Origin: Bartonella sp. M0177
Lineage (GTDB): Bacteria > Pseudomonadota > Alphaproteobacteria > Rhizobiales > Rhizobiaceae
NCBI RefSeq assembly: GCF_016102285.1
Contig: NZ_JACFOY010000001.1
Span: 558,001-622,000 of the forward strand
Reading direction: 5' to 3'
DNA length: 64,000 bases
Under the pieces are notes generated by a model. It saw nothing but the letters and a program-made list of their open reading frames with translations. It ran no database searches and had not been told where the DNA came from. The translations under genes and the position numbers were made by a program. Positions 1 through 9,332 of the stretch are shown here, piece by piece; the first letter of the stretch is position 1; each line of letters opens with the position of its first letter.

Positions 1-1
1 G

Positions 2-25
2 ACTTTGGGGACGATCTCCGATTAA
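2..25 (+). CDS. Probable 3' end of flhA (partial)
   Basis: Only the last seven codons and a TAA stop can be in the window. The frame reads TLGTISD and stops 12 nt before the fliR start. In rhizobial genomes flhA lies directly upstream of fliR, so this is most likely the C-terminus of the export-gate protein FlhA. The assignment rests on position, as the visible peptide is too short to identify. Confidence 0.4.
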   Translation, partial: TLGTISD

Positions 26-37
26 AAGGAATAGGAC

Positions 38-805
38 ATGTCCTTTGCACTTTTGCCCATTGATCAGCTGGTGATTGTCGCCATGCTGATCTTTGCGCGT
101 GTAGGGGCATGTCTCATGTTGATGCCGGGTATATCGAGTGCCCGTATTCCGATGAATTTCAGATTGTTTCTAGCCATCGCCTTTTCATTGATCATGGTAC
201 CGCTTTCAGGTTCCAATTTTACAAACATTGCTCAAAATCCGACTTTGGCAACTTTGCTGAGCGGCATAATCAGTGAATCGCTCATAGGCGCTACATTTGG
301 TGTTATTGCCCAGGCCTATATGTGGGCTTTGCAATTTATGGCCAATATTATTGGCATGTCGATCGGCTATTCCGGACAACCGGGTACGAGTGTGATCGAA
401 TCCATGCCTGAAACACAGGTTGCCAATATGATCACAATCGGTGCGTTGATGTTGTTTTTCGCGGCCGATCTTCATATGGTTGTCATTCGCGGGTTAATGA
501 CATCCTATCAAATTATCCCGCCTTCGCTAACGCCGGAGCCACAATCGGCTTTAATCGATTTTCAGGATGCATTATCGCAAACATTTTTGACAACATTGCG
601 TATTGCCTCGCCGTTCATTATCTATTCCATATTGGTCAATATCGCCGTCGGGCTGATCAATAAACTGACACCGACAATTCCGGTTTATTTTATTTCCATG
701 CCGTTTGTTATGTTCGGTGGCCTTTTGCTTATTTATTATCTATTGCCGGAAATATTAACATTTTTCGGGGCAGAATATGCTTCATGGTTGAACAGGGGGC
801 CCTGA
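38..805 (+). CDS. fliR: Flagellar export gate protein FliR
   Basis: FliR is an inner-membrane subunit that forms the core of the flagellar type III export gate with FliP and FliQ. The 255-aa product is almost wholly hydrophobic, with about six membrane segments, and has the usual length for the family. An early segment carries the typical ARVGACLMLMPGI sequence. The start is set by a purine-rich AAAGGAATAGG just upstream of the ATG. The stop codon overlaps the next ATG (TGATG), so the two genes are translationally coupled. FliP and FliQ are encoded elsewhere in the window at 19921 and 41680. Confidence 0.96.
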   Translation: MSFALLPIDQLVIVAMLIFARVGACLMLMPGISSARIPMNFRLFLAIAFSLIMVPLSGSNFTNIAQNPTLATLLSGIISESLIGATFGVIAQAYMWALQFMANIIGMSIGYSGQPGTSVIESMPETQVANMITIGALMLFFAADLHMVVIRGLMTSYQIIPPSLTPEPQSALIDFQDALSQTFLTTLRIASPFIIYSILVNIAVGLINKLTPTIPVYFISMPFVMFGGLLLIYYLLPEILTFFGAEYASWLNRGP

Positions 806-1200
806 TGCCGACACCAAGCCAACGATATGCAAGACTGTTAAAAGCGCAAAAACTGGTGAAAGCACGTGATGAAGCCGAACTTGAGGGGACACAGAACCAA
901 CGTTCGGCGTTATCCGATGAAGACAAATTTTTGTTCTCGATCATGGAAAATGGTTCTGCCACCAGTTTGTTCGATCCGATGATGGTTTCCCGACGCCTTG
1001 ATAAAAATGCACGAAAAGAAGCCATTCTTGATAATATCATTGCCCAGCAGAGGAAAACATTGCTGCAGTCGACGCGCCGGTGCGACGTAATCGACGAGAA
1101 ACGTAAAGCTGCAGAAGAGGCCGAAGAGCGCAAAGAAATGGCCAAAATGCTTGAAGAATATGTTGCGGCAAAAATCGTCAAAGACACCAGTTTGGGATAA
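805..1200 (+). CDS. Small charged coiled-coil protein of the fliR operon, function unknown
   Basis: The ATG at 805 overlaps the fliR stop codon and follows a CAGGGGG ribosome-binding site, so it is preferred over an in-frame ATG at 784 inside fliR. The 131-aa product is hydrophilic with no signal peptide. Its second half is a Lys/Glu/Arg-rich helix likely to form a coiled coil (around residues 65-120). Size and composition recall the FliJ class of export-ATPase stalk proteins, but I see no diagnostic FliJ motif. A small gene in this place between fliR and flgJ is usual in rhizobial flagellar clusters, which supports a flagellar role. Confidence 0.75.
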   Translation: MPTPSQRYARLLKAQKLVKARDEAELEGTQNQRSALSDEDKFLFSIMENGSATSLFDPMMVSRRLDKNARKEAILDNIIAQQRKTLLQSTRRCDVIDEKRKAAEEAEERKEMAKMLEEYVAAKIVKDTSLG

Positions 1201-1320
1201 GCTTTGTTCAATATAGTAAATCATGAGGAAAAACGGTCCTGATCATTTTTAAGGAAGGGACGGTTTTCCCGGCAATTGAGGTGCCTGATTTATCGGGCAT
1301 AAGCTATAAGAGGACAAATA

Positions 1321-1923
1321 ATGGCCATTCAACCACCTTCAGACTTGGTACTTGATGTGTCAAGAGCGGCTGATCCTCTCGAATATAGAGCTTCGGTCGA
1401 AAAATTGCGTAACGCGCAAAGTGCGGTGCGTGCTGCAAATCAGCAAATAGCGGACGGCGGTTTTTCCGAGTTGGCAAGAACGAATGATAGCACAAACCCG
1501 GTCTCCCAATCCGGCCAATATGTCAATCAGGTAAAGATAAAAGAAAAATCGGCAAATGCCGATCATACCGAGGCATACAAAAAGTTTGAAGCTTTTATGT
1601 TGCAATCCTTTATCCAGAATATGTTTACGACAGATACACCGTCGGTTTTTGGTAAGGGGCAAGCCGGGGAATATTGGAAATCCATGATGGCTGAATCAAT
1701 GGCCAAGGAAGTGGCTGACCGCGGTGGAATTGGCGTTGCGAAAATGCTCGCTCGTGATGAAGAGATCAAGCAAGGTAAAGTTCCGGAAGTTGGCAATCAG
1801 GAAATGGGAGCTGCTTTTGGTCAACTTGCCCGCTCCGACCAGAATACACAAGCCACAGTCGATAATATTGTTCACAACCACGATATTAACTTCGTGCGTA
1901 AACAAATGACTAAAAATACTTAA
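1321..1923 (+). CDS. flgJ: FlgJ-type rod-binding protein without muramidase domain
   Basis: The 200-aa product has the FlgJ N-terminal rod-binding fold in its middle (residues about 80-145), with the typical sequence FEAFMLQSFIQNMF followed by the GQAGEYWKSMMAESMAKEVA region. The C-terminal peptidoglycan hydrolase domain of enteric FlgJ is absent, as is normal in alphaproteobacteria. A separate transglycosylase gene at 34329 may supply that activity. The start follows an AAGAGGACA ribosome-binding site. The protein would cap or scaffold rod assembly in the periplasm. A 120-bp gap separates it from the gene upstream. Confidence 0.85.
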   Translation: MAIQPPSDLVLDVSRAADPLEYRASVEKLRNAQSAVRAANQQIADGGFSELARTNDSTNPVSQSGQYVNQVKIKEKSANADHTEAYKKFEAFMLQSFIQNMFTTDTPSVFGKGQAGEYWKSMMAESMAKEVADRGGIGVAKMLARDEEIKQGKVPEVGNQEMGAAFGQLARSDQNTQATVDNIVHNHDINFVRKQMTKNT

Positions 1924-1971
1924 ACGTTTTATAACAATTTATGATAACATGCTCGATCAAAGGAGTTTCAC

Positions 1972-2421
1972 ATGTCTTTAGCTGAGCAATCGGGTGAACA
2001 GAATCCGGCCGTGGTTCCGGCGAAAGTGCACATTGATGATCCCGCCGCGCGGGATGTCGCTTTGGCGAGGTTTGCAGCCGTTGTCAACTCTCTTGAAGAG
2101 GTTGTCGATTATGAAACAGATGCACTCGAAAAGCATCAAAATCCGGACTATAACGACATTAATGCCCGTAAAGCCCGCGGTTTGCGTGATTTGAACCAGT
2201 CCATGGCAGATGTTGCCCGTTATTTCGATAATGTGGTGGAAAGTAAAGTAGAGACATTGCTGGGCGGTTTGAAAAAGAAACTCGAGCGGAACAGTGAATT
2301 ATTGAAAATTCACCTCGAAGCTGTGACTGAACTTTCGCAAATGATGCAGGAAGCGGCGCGCGAACAGGAAACAGACGGGACTTACGATCCTTTCACAGTC
2401 AATAGCGGGCAGTACAAATGA
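1972..2421 (+). CDS. FlgN-like flagellar chaperone (putative)
   Basis: This 149-aa soluble, largely helical protein is preceded by a strong AAAGGAG site. Residues about 30-135 form long amphipathic helices, which fits the FlgN family of chaperones for the hook-filament junction proteins FlgK and FlgL. The family assignment comes from fold-like features and from an FlgN-type gene in the same neighbourhood of rhizobial flagellar clusters; no invariant motif decides it. The stop overlaps the next start by 4 nt (ATGA). Confidence 0.6.
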   Translation: MSLAEQSGEQNPAVVPAKVHIDDPAARDVALARFAAVVNSLEEVVDYETDALEKHQNPDYNDINARKARGLRDLNQSMADVARYFDNVVESKVETLLGGLKKKLERNSELLKIHLEAVTELSQMMQEAAREQETDGTYDPFTVNSGQYK

Positions 2422-2882
2422 TAAAAACCGTTGCCATCGGCTTATGGGTTTGCATTGTCGCTTTGGGCTCATTGATGCTGGCTATCAAAATAGGGTCAGA
2501 ACCTAAAGCCGTGGCAGCAACAGAAGATGCGGCTCCTACCATCGACTATGACCGCACAGACGTTATGAGTGTCCCTATACTGGCCGATGGCAAAGTGAAC
2601 GGATATATTATCGCGCAACTTGTTTATACAGTTGATTCAAAAGTCAAAAATAAATTGACTGTTCCGTTGGGGCTATTTGTGAATGACGAAGTCTTCAATG
2701 CTTTTTTCGGTTCCTATTCGGATACAAAACAAATAGAACGTGTAAAATTCGAGGATGTGAAACAAAAAATTATTGACGGTGTCAATCAACGCTTTCCGGA
2801 ACCCGTCATCAAGGATCTCATGGTCGAACAGTTCAATTACATACCTTCCGATCAGGTTAGAGATATGAATAAAGTAAAATAA
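2418..2882 (+). CDS. Membrane-anchored FliL-like protein, function unknown
   Basis: The 154-aa product has one N-terminal membrane segment (residues about 4-24) and a periplasmic remainder. The layout (short cytoplasmic tip, one helix, then a mixed alpha/beta domain ending in RFPEPVIKDLMVEQFNYI) resembles FliL-type proteins, although the true fliL is at 19430. It begins inside the stop codon of the flgN-like gene and is the last gene of this transcript. I infer a basal-body or stator-associated role from position only. Confidence 0.65.
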   Translation: MIKTVAIGLWVCIVALGSLMLAIKIGSEPKAVAATEDAAPTIDYDRTDVMSVPILADGKVNGYIIAQLVYTVDSKVKNKLTVPLGLFVNDEVFNAFFGSYSDTKQIERVKFEDVKQKIIDGVNQRFPEPVIKDLMVEQFNYIPSDQVRDMNKVK

Positions 2883-2905
2883 AAAATCAATAAATAAGCG
2901 CATCG

Positions 2906-2950
2906 TGTAATTTATATTTTTATAAAAAATATAAATTACATTTTTATTTT
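2906..2950 (+). terminator. AT-rich hairpin terminator of the fliR-flgJ transcript
   Basis: A perfect 15-bp stem (2906-2920 with 2926-2940) closes a 5-nt TATAA loop and is followed by TTTTTATTTT. Apart from its base it is A/T only, so it is weaker than usual. It is well placed 23 nt after the last stop codon. Confidence 0.6.
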
Positions 2951-3632
2951 GCTAGACTTAACTAACTGGATTTGAAATTCACATAAATAAAATATATAAA
3001 ATTAATATTGAGACGGAATATTATAAAGACAGATTTTTTTGATCCAAAACCCCATATGAACATGCCCGATTTTAGCGGTATTTTTCCGATATATCCACGT
3101 TTTGGCGATGCTTATAGTTTTCTTTACTCCGCTCCGGAATTAATAGGTGGAGCGAGAGTTGATATTTCATAAAAAGTGAAACATCCTCACAATTAATAAT
3201 AGGCCATAAATCTATTTAACGAGAAAAAAAGACTGAAATCCGATTGCAATGCATCGGTTTTCAATCTCATCAATATTCTTTTGGCAGTTTGATTGGTTTC
3301 CACCAATTTGACAAACAATCTCCGACTTTTTTACGTTCTTTTCTCTCTTTAATATTTTTTATTCTGTCAACCGGCTAGCAAAAGCAATCGCAAAGAAGGC
3401 ACTCGGCTTATCCGAGACGCTTGTAGACAGCACCAATATTCGACAGTGAATAACATTAAAACGTGAATGGATTTCAAAAAATTTGAACTGCAAAAGCCCG
3501 CCCGCAAGTGGCGATTGCGGACGGCGGAAATGTGAACCTGAGTTCATTCGATCGGATACTATAGGTCATTTTTGATAGAGCGAGACGAAAAGAGCATGAA
3601 AGAGCATCTTTTAGTCGCGTAAAAAGTCAGAC
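2951..3632. other. Non-coding AT-rich spacer
   Basis: About 680 bp between a plus-strand operon end and the 3' end of a minus-strand gene. Two short open frames (3056-3172 plus, 3359-3547 minus) lack ribosome-binding sites and recognisable domains. I see no RNA gene. It may be decayed coding sequence, but nothing identifies the source. Confidence 0.5.
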
Positions 3633-4058
3633 TTATTTGTTTGCAGATTTTCTCAACCGTGCATTGTTCAAAGCATCGATCAACTGTCTTGTATCGGCTT
3701 CATCATCTTGCGGGTTTTCGAAGACGACATTATCAAGCTCTATGCCGAAGCCTTCGGGCGACATAATAATGTGGAAATATGCGGTTACGCCATCATTTGA
3801 AAATTCCATGTCCAGTGTAATCGTCGGCGGGGTATCCCAATCAAGTTGATAATTGCCACCATTGGCAAAGCGCACTGTATGTGGATAGAAATGAAGTTCT
3901 GTTGCAGCGTCGATGATGTCGCTGATATTGGCAAAATGTTCATCATGGATAAAAACGATAAAATCGGCCGGATCGACCAGTTTTAGTTCGGGAATAATTC
4001 GCGCGACTTGTTTTGCGATCATCATTTCGCGCATTTCGTGTACGTCATCTTGATTCAT
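3633..4058 (-). CDS. Conserved-looking 141-aa protein at the end of the flhB operon, function unknown
   Basis: This soluble 141-aa acidic protein has no signal peptide or membrane segment. The N-terminal half is helical with an acidic VDPADFIVFIHDEH stretch. The C-terminal half looks beta-rich (residues 65-115), followed by a helical tail. It lies 45 bp downstream of flhB on the same strand and is probably its last co-transcribed gene. The ribosome-binding site is weak. I do not recognise the family. Good codon use and operon position argue that it is real. Confidence 0.75.
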   Translation of the reverse strand: MNQDDVHEMREMMIAKQVARIIPELKLVDPADFIVFIHDEHFANISDIIDAATELHFYPHTVRFANGGNYQLDWDTPPTITLDMEFSNDGVTAYFHIIMSPEGFGIELDNVVFENPQDDEADTRQLIDALNNARLRKSANK

Positions 4059-4103
4059 TTTATTTCACAACAACTTTAAAAGATAAGGGCTGCATTAGTT
4101 TGT

Positions 4104-5174
4104 TTAATGTATTTTCTGACTGTTAATGTAACGGATCAATTCCGCTACGGCTTGATAAAACTCTTGCGGTATAACCTGATTGACCTCAACCTGTTTATAA
4201 AGGGCACGGGCAAGCGGTATGTTTTCAATAACGGGTATGTCGTGCTCGACAGCAATCTCCCTGATGCGCAAAGCGAGAATATCTTGTCCCTTGGCGACAA
4301 CGACAGGTGCGAAATCGACCGGTGGCTTATAGCGTAACGCAACGGAAAAATGCGTCGGGTTGGCAACGATAACAGTGGCTTTTGGAACATTCGCCATCAT
4401 TTGCCGACGGATACGATCGCGTGCGAGTGAACGCATGCGGGCTTTGACCATCGGGTTACCTTCGATTTCTTTTTGTTCATCTTTCAGTTCCTGTTTTGTC
4501 ATACGCAATTGGCGCCGCCAGCTAAACCGCGACCACGCAAAGTCAAACGCGGCAATTGCAACAACAGCTACAGAAAAAGAAATTAAAAGCCGGGCAACTT
4601 CCGAACGTATATATTCCGGCAAAGCCGAGGCAACGGTTCCTAAAGCGTCCGTAAAGACCGTATTGCCTTTGAAAAATGACAGATAGACTATAAGGCTCAC
4701 ACCTATCAGCTTTGCCAACGATTTTAAAAATTCGACAAAACCGGATTTACCAAAAATACGACTGAATCCGGCGGCCGGAGAAATGCGGGAAAATTGTGGT
4801 CGAATTCTTTCGCCGACAATGCGCGGTGTATTCTGCACCATCGAAGCTGCAATGCCGATAACGGGAATGATCACAAGTATCGGGACGAGAGCAAGTCCGA
4901 CATGGCCTCCCACCAAAAGCAGCAAATGTTTAACGTCTTCGGCACCATTGAGACGCCAGCTTTCGGGACGCTCGATCCATTGTACGAGGAAATTCGAAAG
5001 CTTGGACATCGCCGGAAAGGCAATAAAGATGGCAATCATGCTATAGCCGACAAGGCCGGCAAAAGTAGGCAATTCCCGTGAAAAAGGAAGATTACCTTTT
5101 TCTTCGGCCTTGCTTATTTTGTGCTCGGTCGGTTCTTCGGTCTGACTTTCCTTGTCGGGTTTGTCCTCAGCCAT
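4104..5174 (-). CDS. flhB: Flagellar export switch protein FlhB
   Basis: FlhB is the substrate-specificity switch of the flagellar export apparatus, in the inner membrane. The 356-aa product begins with the usual charged segment (SQTEEPTEHKISKAEEKG), then four hydrophobic helices, then a cytosolic domain. The autocleavage motif NPTH is intact at residues 272-275. Cleavage there normally changes export from rod/hook to filament proteins, in concert with FliK (MotD here, 32489). It follows fliG by 6 bp in the motA-fliM-fliN-fliG-flhB operon. Confidence 0.97.
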   Translation of the reverse strand: MAEDKPDKESQTEEPTEHKISKAEEKGNLPFSRELPTFAGLVGYSMIAIFIAFPAMSKLSNFLVQWIERPESWRLNGAEDVKHLLLLVGGHVGLALVPILVIIPVIGIAASMVQNTPRIVGERIRPQFSRISPAAGFSRIFGKSGFVEFLKSLAKLIGVSLIVYLSFFKGNTVFTDALGTVASALPEYIRSEVARLLISFSVAVVAIAAFDFAWSRFSWRRQLRMTKQELKDEQKEIEGNPMVKARMRSLARDRIRRQMMANVPKATVIVANPTHFSVALRYKPPVDFAPVVVAKGQDILALRIREIAVEHDIPVIENIPLARALYKQVEVNQVIPQEFYQAVAELIRYINSQKIH

Positions 5175-5180
5175 TTATTA

Positions 5181-6338
5181 TCATTCTTTCGGCTTTTCCT
5201 CCCCCTTGGCTTCATCAGCCGGAGGAGCGGCATTATTTTCCGATTTTGCATCACCGCCAGCCTGATTTTCCGACTCATCGGCTGCCAGACTGATTTTGCC
5301 TTCCCCTGCAAGTTTGATTGCCTGTTGCGCAATCGTGCGACGGGCATTTGTAATGTCGGCTTGTGTTATCATGTCGTTAGGTGATTTCAGTTCGGCTTCC
5401 ACCATGCGGCGGCTACGCTGTGATAACGAGCTGAGAATAGTCTCGACCGTTGCACTATCAGCATTTCGCAAAGCAGTGATGATAACATCCGACGGGATGT
5501 CATCGAAAAGCAACAAACGTGCACGCGACGAAAGACGAGGAATATCTTCGAAGACAAAAAGTTTCGATTTGATTTTTTCGAGATCTTCCGGATCAAGGCC
5601 ATCAAGACTTGCCAACATCTCGTCGATTTCGCTCTTGTCGAGCTGATTGAGAATGTTGGCCACCTCGCCATAATGTGACTGTTCGGCAGCTTCGTTTTTC
5701 TTCATCAGAACGGGTCGTAAAGCTTTATCGAGAAGTTCGTCGACAACCGGTAGAACGGCACGTAAATGTAGCGTGCGGTAAATAATATCTCCGCGTTCGG
5801 CCATGGTCTGAAGAAGCAGCAATTTTGCAGAAAGATCGGAAGGAAGTTTCGAAACAATATAGGCGATGACTTGCGGATGTTCCTGCGAGATGTGGTCCTG
5901 CAATTCTTCTGCAGACATTTTGCCCATGATTTCCCATAGGCTTTCCTCTGGAATAGCGGGAGTTGCATTCGGATCAAGCACAGCCGCGGCTTCGTCTTCG
6001 GGAAGTGTTTCCTGAACGAGATTGTCAAAACGCTCGCCGGCTTGCGAAAAAGATACACCTTCGGCAAAGGCATCTTCGAACTGGTGCACCAGAACATCGA
6101 AATCGGCAAGACTGATATTGGGAAGCGTATGGGCTTGCCCACTCAAACGGCGAAGATCATCGGGTGAAAAATGCTTGAGTATTTTTGCCGCTGCCGGCTT
6201 ACCCATAGCAACGAGAAGGGCAGCAACTTTCTGTTGTCCGGTCAGGCCGTCGATAATCGAGGACGAAGTTTTCCTTGCCACCGTTGGGGCGGCAGGTCCC
6301 TCTTTTGCTGATGGATTTTCCTGTTCCGATGACGCCAT
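5181..6338 (-). CDS. fliG: Flagellar motor switch protein FliG
   Basis: FliG is the C-ring subunit that contacts both the MS ring (FliF) and the stator (MotA). The 385-aa product has the N-terminal LTGQQKVAALLVAMG segment, the middle domain with an EHPQVIAYIVSKL version of the EHPQ motif, and the charged C-terminal torque domain. It is longer than typical FliG (about 330-350 aa) because of a low-complexity tail after residue 350, rich in Glu, Ala, Lys and Asn. It lies between fliN and flhB with short spacings. Confidence 0.96.
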   Translation of the reverse strand: MASSEQENPSAKEGPAAPTVARKTSSSIIDGLTGQQKVAALLVAMGKPAAAKILKHFSPDDLRRLSGQAHTLPNISLADFDVLVHQFEDAFAEGVSFSQAGERFDNLVQETLPEDEAAAVLDPNATPAIPEESLWEIMGKMSAEELQDHISQEHPQVIAYIVSKLPSDLSAKLLLLQTMAERGDIIYRTLHLRAVLPVVDELLDKALRPVLMKKNEAAEQSHYGEVANILNQLDKSEIDEMLASLDGLDPEDLEKIKSKLFVFEDIPRLSSRARLLLFDDIPSDVIITALRNADSATVETILSSLSQRSRRMVEAELKSPNDMITQADITNARRTIAQQAIKLAGEGKISLAADESENQAGGDAKSENNAAPPADEAKGEEKPKE

Positions 6339-6365
6339 AACTGTCTTTCAACTATATTTAAAAAG

Positions 6366-6896
6366 TTATTTGCCGATGATTTCCGTCAAGCTTACCCCGA
6401 AACGGGATGAATCATCCTCCATGACGATGACTTCACCGCGCGCGATGACCCGTCCATTTACGACAATGTCGACAGGGTCGCCGATTTGTTTGTCAAGTGT
6501 GATAACCGCTCCACGTCCGAGATCCATCAATGTTGCTACCGGCATTGTGGTACCGCCCAGAACAACCTGAACCTCGACAGGAATACTCATGATAAGATCG
6601 GCATTACTTGCGGAACTTGCGGATTCACTTGGCTGTGCCTGGGTATTGTGTTTGGCGGCGTTTGCGCCAAAGGCGGCGCCTCCACCAAAACCGGCTCCTG
6701 CCGGCTTTTGTGGATTGGCTCCGAATTGACCTGTATTGCCCGGATTGGCACCACCAAATGGTGCTGCGCCGCCTGCCGGAGCGGTCGGTTTGAAACCGCC
6801 CGGCATCGCAGTGCCAGCTGTTCCCGGACGTGGTGGCATAGTCGGCTTGGCTCCCATCGGAGGCGGGGTCGTTGTCGGTTTCGTATCGTCTGCCAT
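6366..6896 (-). CDS. fliN: Flagellar motor switch protein FliN with long Pro/Gly/Ala-rich N-terminus
   Basis: The C-terminal 80 residues are a clear FliN/SpoA domain ([20 protein letters not shown] through [13 protein letters not shown]), which builds the base of the C ring and docks FliH. The first 90 residues are low-complexity Pro, Gly, Ala and Asn with repeated GxNP and GGxxF units, so the 176-aa protein is longer than enteric FliN (about 137 aa). It is co-transcribed with fliM and fliG. Confidence 0.95.
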   Translation of the reverse strand: MADDTKPTTTPPPMGAKPTMPPRPGTAGTAMPGGFKPTAPAGGAAPFGGANPGNTGQFGANPQKPAGAGFGGGAAFGANAAKHNTQAQPSESASSASNADLIMSIPVEVQVVLGGTTMPVATLMDLGRGAVITLDKQIGDPVDIVVNGRVIARGEVIVMEDDSSRFGVSLTEIIGK

Positions 6897-6934
6897 TATT
6901 TCACCGTTTCATTACGGCCCAAGGCCGTTCGAGA

Positions 6935-7408
6935 TTAAAATTGTACTCTGTTGCCAAGATCCGATTTATGAACTCTGCGTTGGACAAAAACCGGCAGACC
7001 GTTATTCTGCATTGTTTGCTGATTAACCGAATGGGTTGTCGGGGCAGAATTTGTTGTTGGTCCATGCGACTGGGCAGTCAATATACCACGAAGACGGTTA
7101 AAATCTCCTTGCAACTGATTGCGGATAGTTTCCATATGGGCAACCGAGCGATCAACTTCGCGGCGGATCCGTGATGACTCGGTGATGCGTGCATCGAGTT
7201 TTTTGTTCTCGTCCCGAAAATCCTGATGTTCTTCTCTGAGCGCCTTGACAGCGCGATCGAGGCTTGATGTTGCAGCATGAACCTGTTCGGCCAATTGACG
7301 TCCGAGACGGATAGTACTGGCCAATTTGCGTGATGTAATGACAAATACACCGACAGATGTCATCGCAAGGACGGCACCTATAATATTAATTATGAACCAG
7401 TTCATCAT
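6935..7408 (-). CDS. Membrane-anchored coiled-coil protein between fliM and fliN
   Basis: A tandem ATG pair at 7408 and 7405 follows a GAGGAAA ribosome-binding site. This favours a start 21 nt inside the open frame, which itself begins at 7429, and gives about 157 aa overlapping the end of fliM by some 23 nt. Residues about 3-25 form one membrane helix. Residues 35-110 are a charged helix likely to be a coiled coil, and the rest is Gln/Asn/Thr-rich. It resembles the small membrane coiled-coil proteins called DUF6468 in alphaproteobacterial flagellar loci (from memory). Its place in the C-ring operon suggests motor association, but the function is unknown. Confidence 0.8.
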   Translation of the reverse strand: MMNWFIINIIGAVLAMTSVGVFVITSRKLASTIRLGRQLAEQVHAATSSLDRAVKALREEHQDFRDENKKLDARITESSRIRREVDRSVAHMETIRNQLQGDFNRLRGILTAQSHGPTTNSAPTTHSVNQQTMQNNGLPVFVQRRVHKSDLGNRVQF

Positions 7409-8408
7409 ACATTTCCTCTTCTTCATCAATCGGGTCGGTGACCCGTACAGAAAAATTCGATCCCACTTTGCCCAAAGAGCATTTGTAAAGCGGTTTGTCG
7501 CCGCTGCGCAATCTTACCTGCTTAACGGCATTTGCCGGTAATGGCAGGACTTGTCCTACTTCGATATGCATCAAATCATTCAAGGTCATCGTGCCTTCAA
7601 TGATATAAGCTTCAATCGCGACATGAGCCCGGCTGACTTCCTGACGCAAACGCTTGGCCCATAACGGATCGGTTCGCGTTGAAGGTGCCCGCAAAACTCT
7701 GGTAACGGCCTCCTGGATCGGCCGGTGACAACTTCTCGGCATAAGCAGAGTAAGGGTTGTTTCGACCTCTCCGGATTTGAACGAAAGGACACAGGAAAAC
7801 ATCCTTAATTGCTGGAATTCTTCCATGTCGAATTGTTGCGCATCCGTCGTTTCTTTATAGTTAAAAAGCGTTCCGTCACCGTTCCCGAAAACATCATCCA
7901 TTGCCAGAGATAAAACTTCGGCCAATGTCTGTCCTGTCCGCGTTTCAACGGCACTGAACGGCCGACCATTGCGATTGAGAATCGCCGGTTCGGGTGCTCC
8001 GAAAAAGGCGTCTGTTACAACGCTCACAAGATTTGCATCCAGAACAAACAATACGTCACCACCCCAATGGTCAGCTTCGAACCTGACAACCAGCGTATCC
8101 CCCGAGATAATTTGGGGTAATGCGTCGGCTTTCAAAGTGTCGAGCGATTTAACTTCTATGGTGAATGTAGCAGACGTATATTGCGCCAACCTTGCGCTCA
8201 AATTTGTTGCAGCATCGCCAAATACATGTTGAAACGACATAAGATCGTCGCTCGACAGCCCGGCAGCACGCAAAATATGCTCGGCCAAAACATCTTTTTT
8301 CTTTTCTTCCACTGTTTCGCCGGCAGCAGTGCTTGCGGCAGAAGCGGCGGGTTTTTGGTCACTTGTTCCGGCATTTTCAGTCGTGTTGCCAGGGGTTGCT
8401 TCCGACAT
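7386..8408 (-). CDS. fliM: Flagellar motor switch protein FliM
   Basis: The 340-aa product has a low-complexity N-terminal leader, a CheC-like middle domain and a C-terminal SpoA domain (TMTLNDLMHIEVGQVLPL, then SGDKPLYKCSLGKVG). It is the middle tier of the C ring. In chemotactic bacteria the N-terminus binds CheY-P through an LSQxEIDALL-type motif. I do not see that motif here, which fits the lack of che genes in the window, though alphaproteobacterial FliM is divergent. It starts 2 nt after the motA stop. Confidence 0.93.
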   Translation of the reverse strand: MSEATPGNTTENAGTSDQKPAASAASTAAGETVEEKKKDVLAEHILRAAGLSSDDLMSFQHVFGDAATNLSARLAQYTSATFTIEVKSLDTLKADALPQIISGDTLVVRFEADHWGGDVLFVLDANLVSVVTDAFFGAPEPAILNRNGRPFSAVETRTGQTLAEVLSLAMDDVFGNGDGTLFNYKETTDAQQFDMEEFQQLRMFSCVLSFKSGEVETTLTLLMPRSCHRPIQEAVTRVLRAPSTRTDPLWAKRLRQEVSRAHVAIEAYIIEGTMTLNDLMHIEVGQVLPLPANAVKQVRLRSGDKPLYKCSLGKVGSNFSVRVTDPIDEEEEMYDELVHN

Positions 8409-8410
8409 TG

Positions 8411-9286
8411 TTATGCAGCCTCTTTACTAGAAGGTTGACCGGAAATAGCTTCCTGCTCGACCACGTCAATTGTCGGACGGTCTTTTGCAGAAATCGTTTT
8501 GCGCCCATATTCAAGGGCAATTTGCGGCATTGCACCATTCATGTAAGCCAGAAGTGTCTGTTTGATCACGGTATAAATGCGGGTTTTCTTGCCACGAACA
8601 AGTTTGATTTTTGACGCAATCGGAGCAAACACGGCATAAGCAAAGAAAATACCGCCAAAAGTACCGACCAAAGCTGCACCGATATAGTGCCCCAACACCT
8701 CCGGTGATTCATTCAGATGGCCCATCGCTTTAACAACACCGAGAACGGCCGCAACAATACCAAGAGCAGGCAAAGCATCTGCAACCGTTTGTAAAGCCGA
8801 AGCGGATTTGAGCGCATCCTGTGAAATGGTATGGATTTCCTCATCCATCAAAGCCTCGATTTCGAAAGGACGGGCATTTCCGACAAGTATAAGACGGCAG
8901 TAATCACAAATAAAATTGGTGATGGAGTCATCTTTCAATATTGTCGGATATTGTTGAAAAATGGCAGATTCTTTCGGATTATCGAAATGGCCTTCAACTT
9001 CCGAACGTGATTTTGAACGCATTTCGCGCATCAAGGCATAGAGAAGGCCGAGTAATGAAAGATAGTCCTTTTGTTTGGGAACAGCTTCTTTCATTGCCTC
9101 CAAGGTGGCTTTCATCGTGTCTTTTATAACAGAAAAAGGGTTGGCAATAATAAATGTGCCGAATGCAGCACCTAGAATAATCACAAATTCCCAAGGCTGC
9201 ATAAGAACAGATACATGCCCCCCCATTGCCATAAAGCTTCCGAGGATACAGCCAAGTGCAATCGCTAATCCGAGAATAACACCCAA
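8411..9286 (-). CDS. motA: Flagellar stator protein MotA
   Basis: MotA is the proton-channel stator subunit that acts on FliG. The 291-aa product has four membrane helices: two near the N-terminus (including [20 protein letters not shown]) and two around residues 165-225 ([19 protein letters not shown], then [20 protein letters not shown]). A large cytoplasmic loop with conserved charges lies between the pairs. It is the first gene of the minus-strand C-ring operon and is read from the divergent control region at 9287-9574. Its partner motB is at 29770. Confidence 0.96.
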   Translation of the reverse strand: MGVILGLAIALGCILGSFMAMGGHVSVLMQPWEFVIILGAAFGTFIIANPFSVIKDTMKATLEAMKEAVPKQKDYLSLLGLLYALMREMRSKSRSEVEGHFDNPKESAIFQQYPTILKDDSITNFICDYCRLILVGNARPFEIEALMDEEIHTISQDALKSASALQTVADALPALGIVAAVLGVVKAMGHLNESPEVLGHYIGAALVGTFGGIFFAYAVFAPIASKIKLVRGKKTRIYTVIKQTLLAYMNGAMPQIALEYGRKTISAKDRPTIDVVEQEAISGQPSSKEAA

Positions 9287-9332
9287 CGCAAACGCTCCTA
9301 TGTCTTAAGTCAACTAATCTATAGAATGATGG

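Noticed and set aside
3056..3172. 38-codon plus-strand frame in the spacer after the fliR operon
   Set aside because: No ribosome-binding site, no family resemblance, isolated in AT-rich DNA.
3359..3547. 62-codon minus-strand frame
   Set aside because: No ribosome-binding site or recognisable protein features; probably chance.
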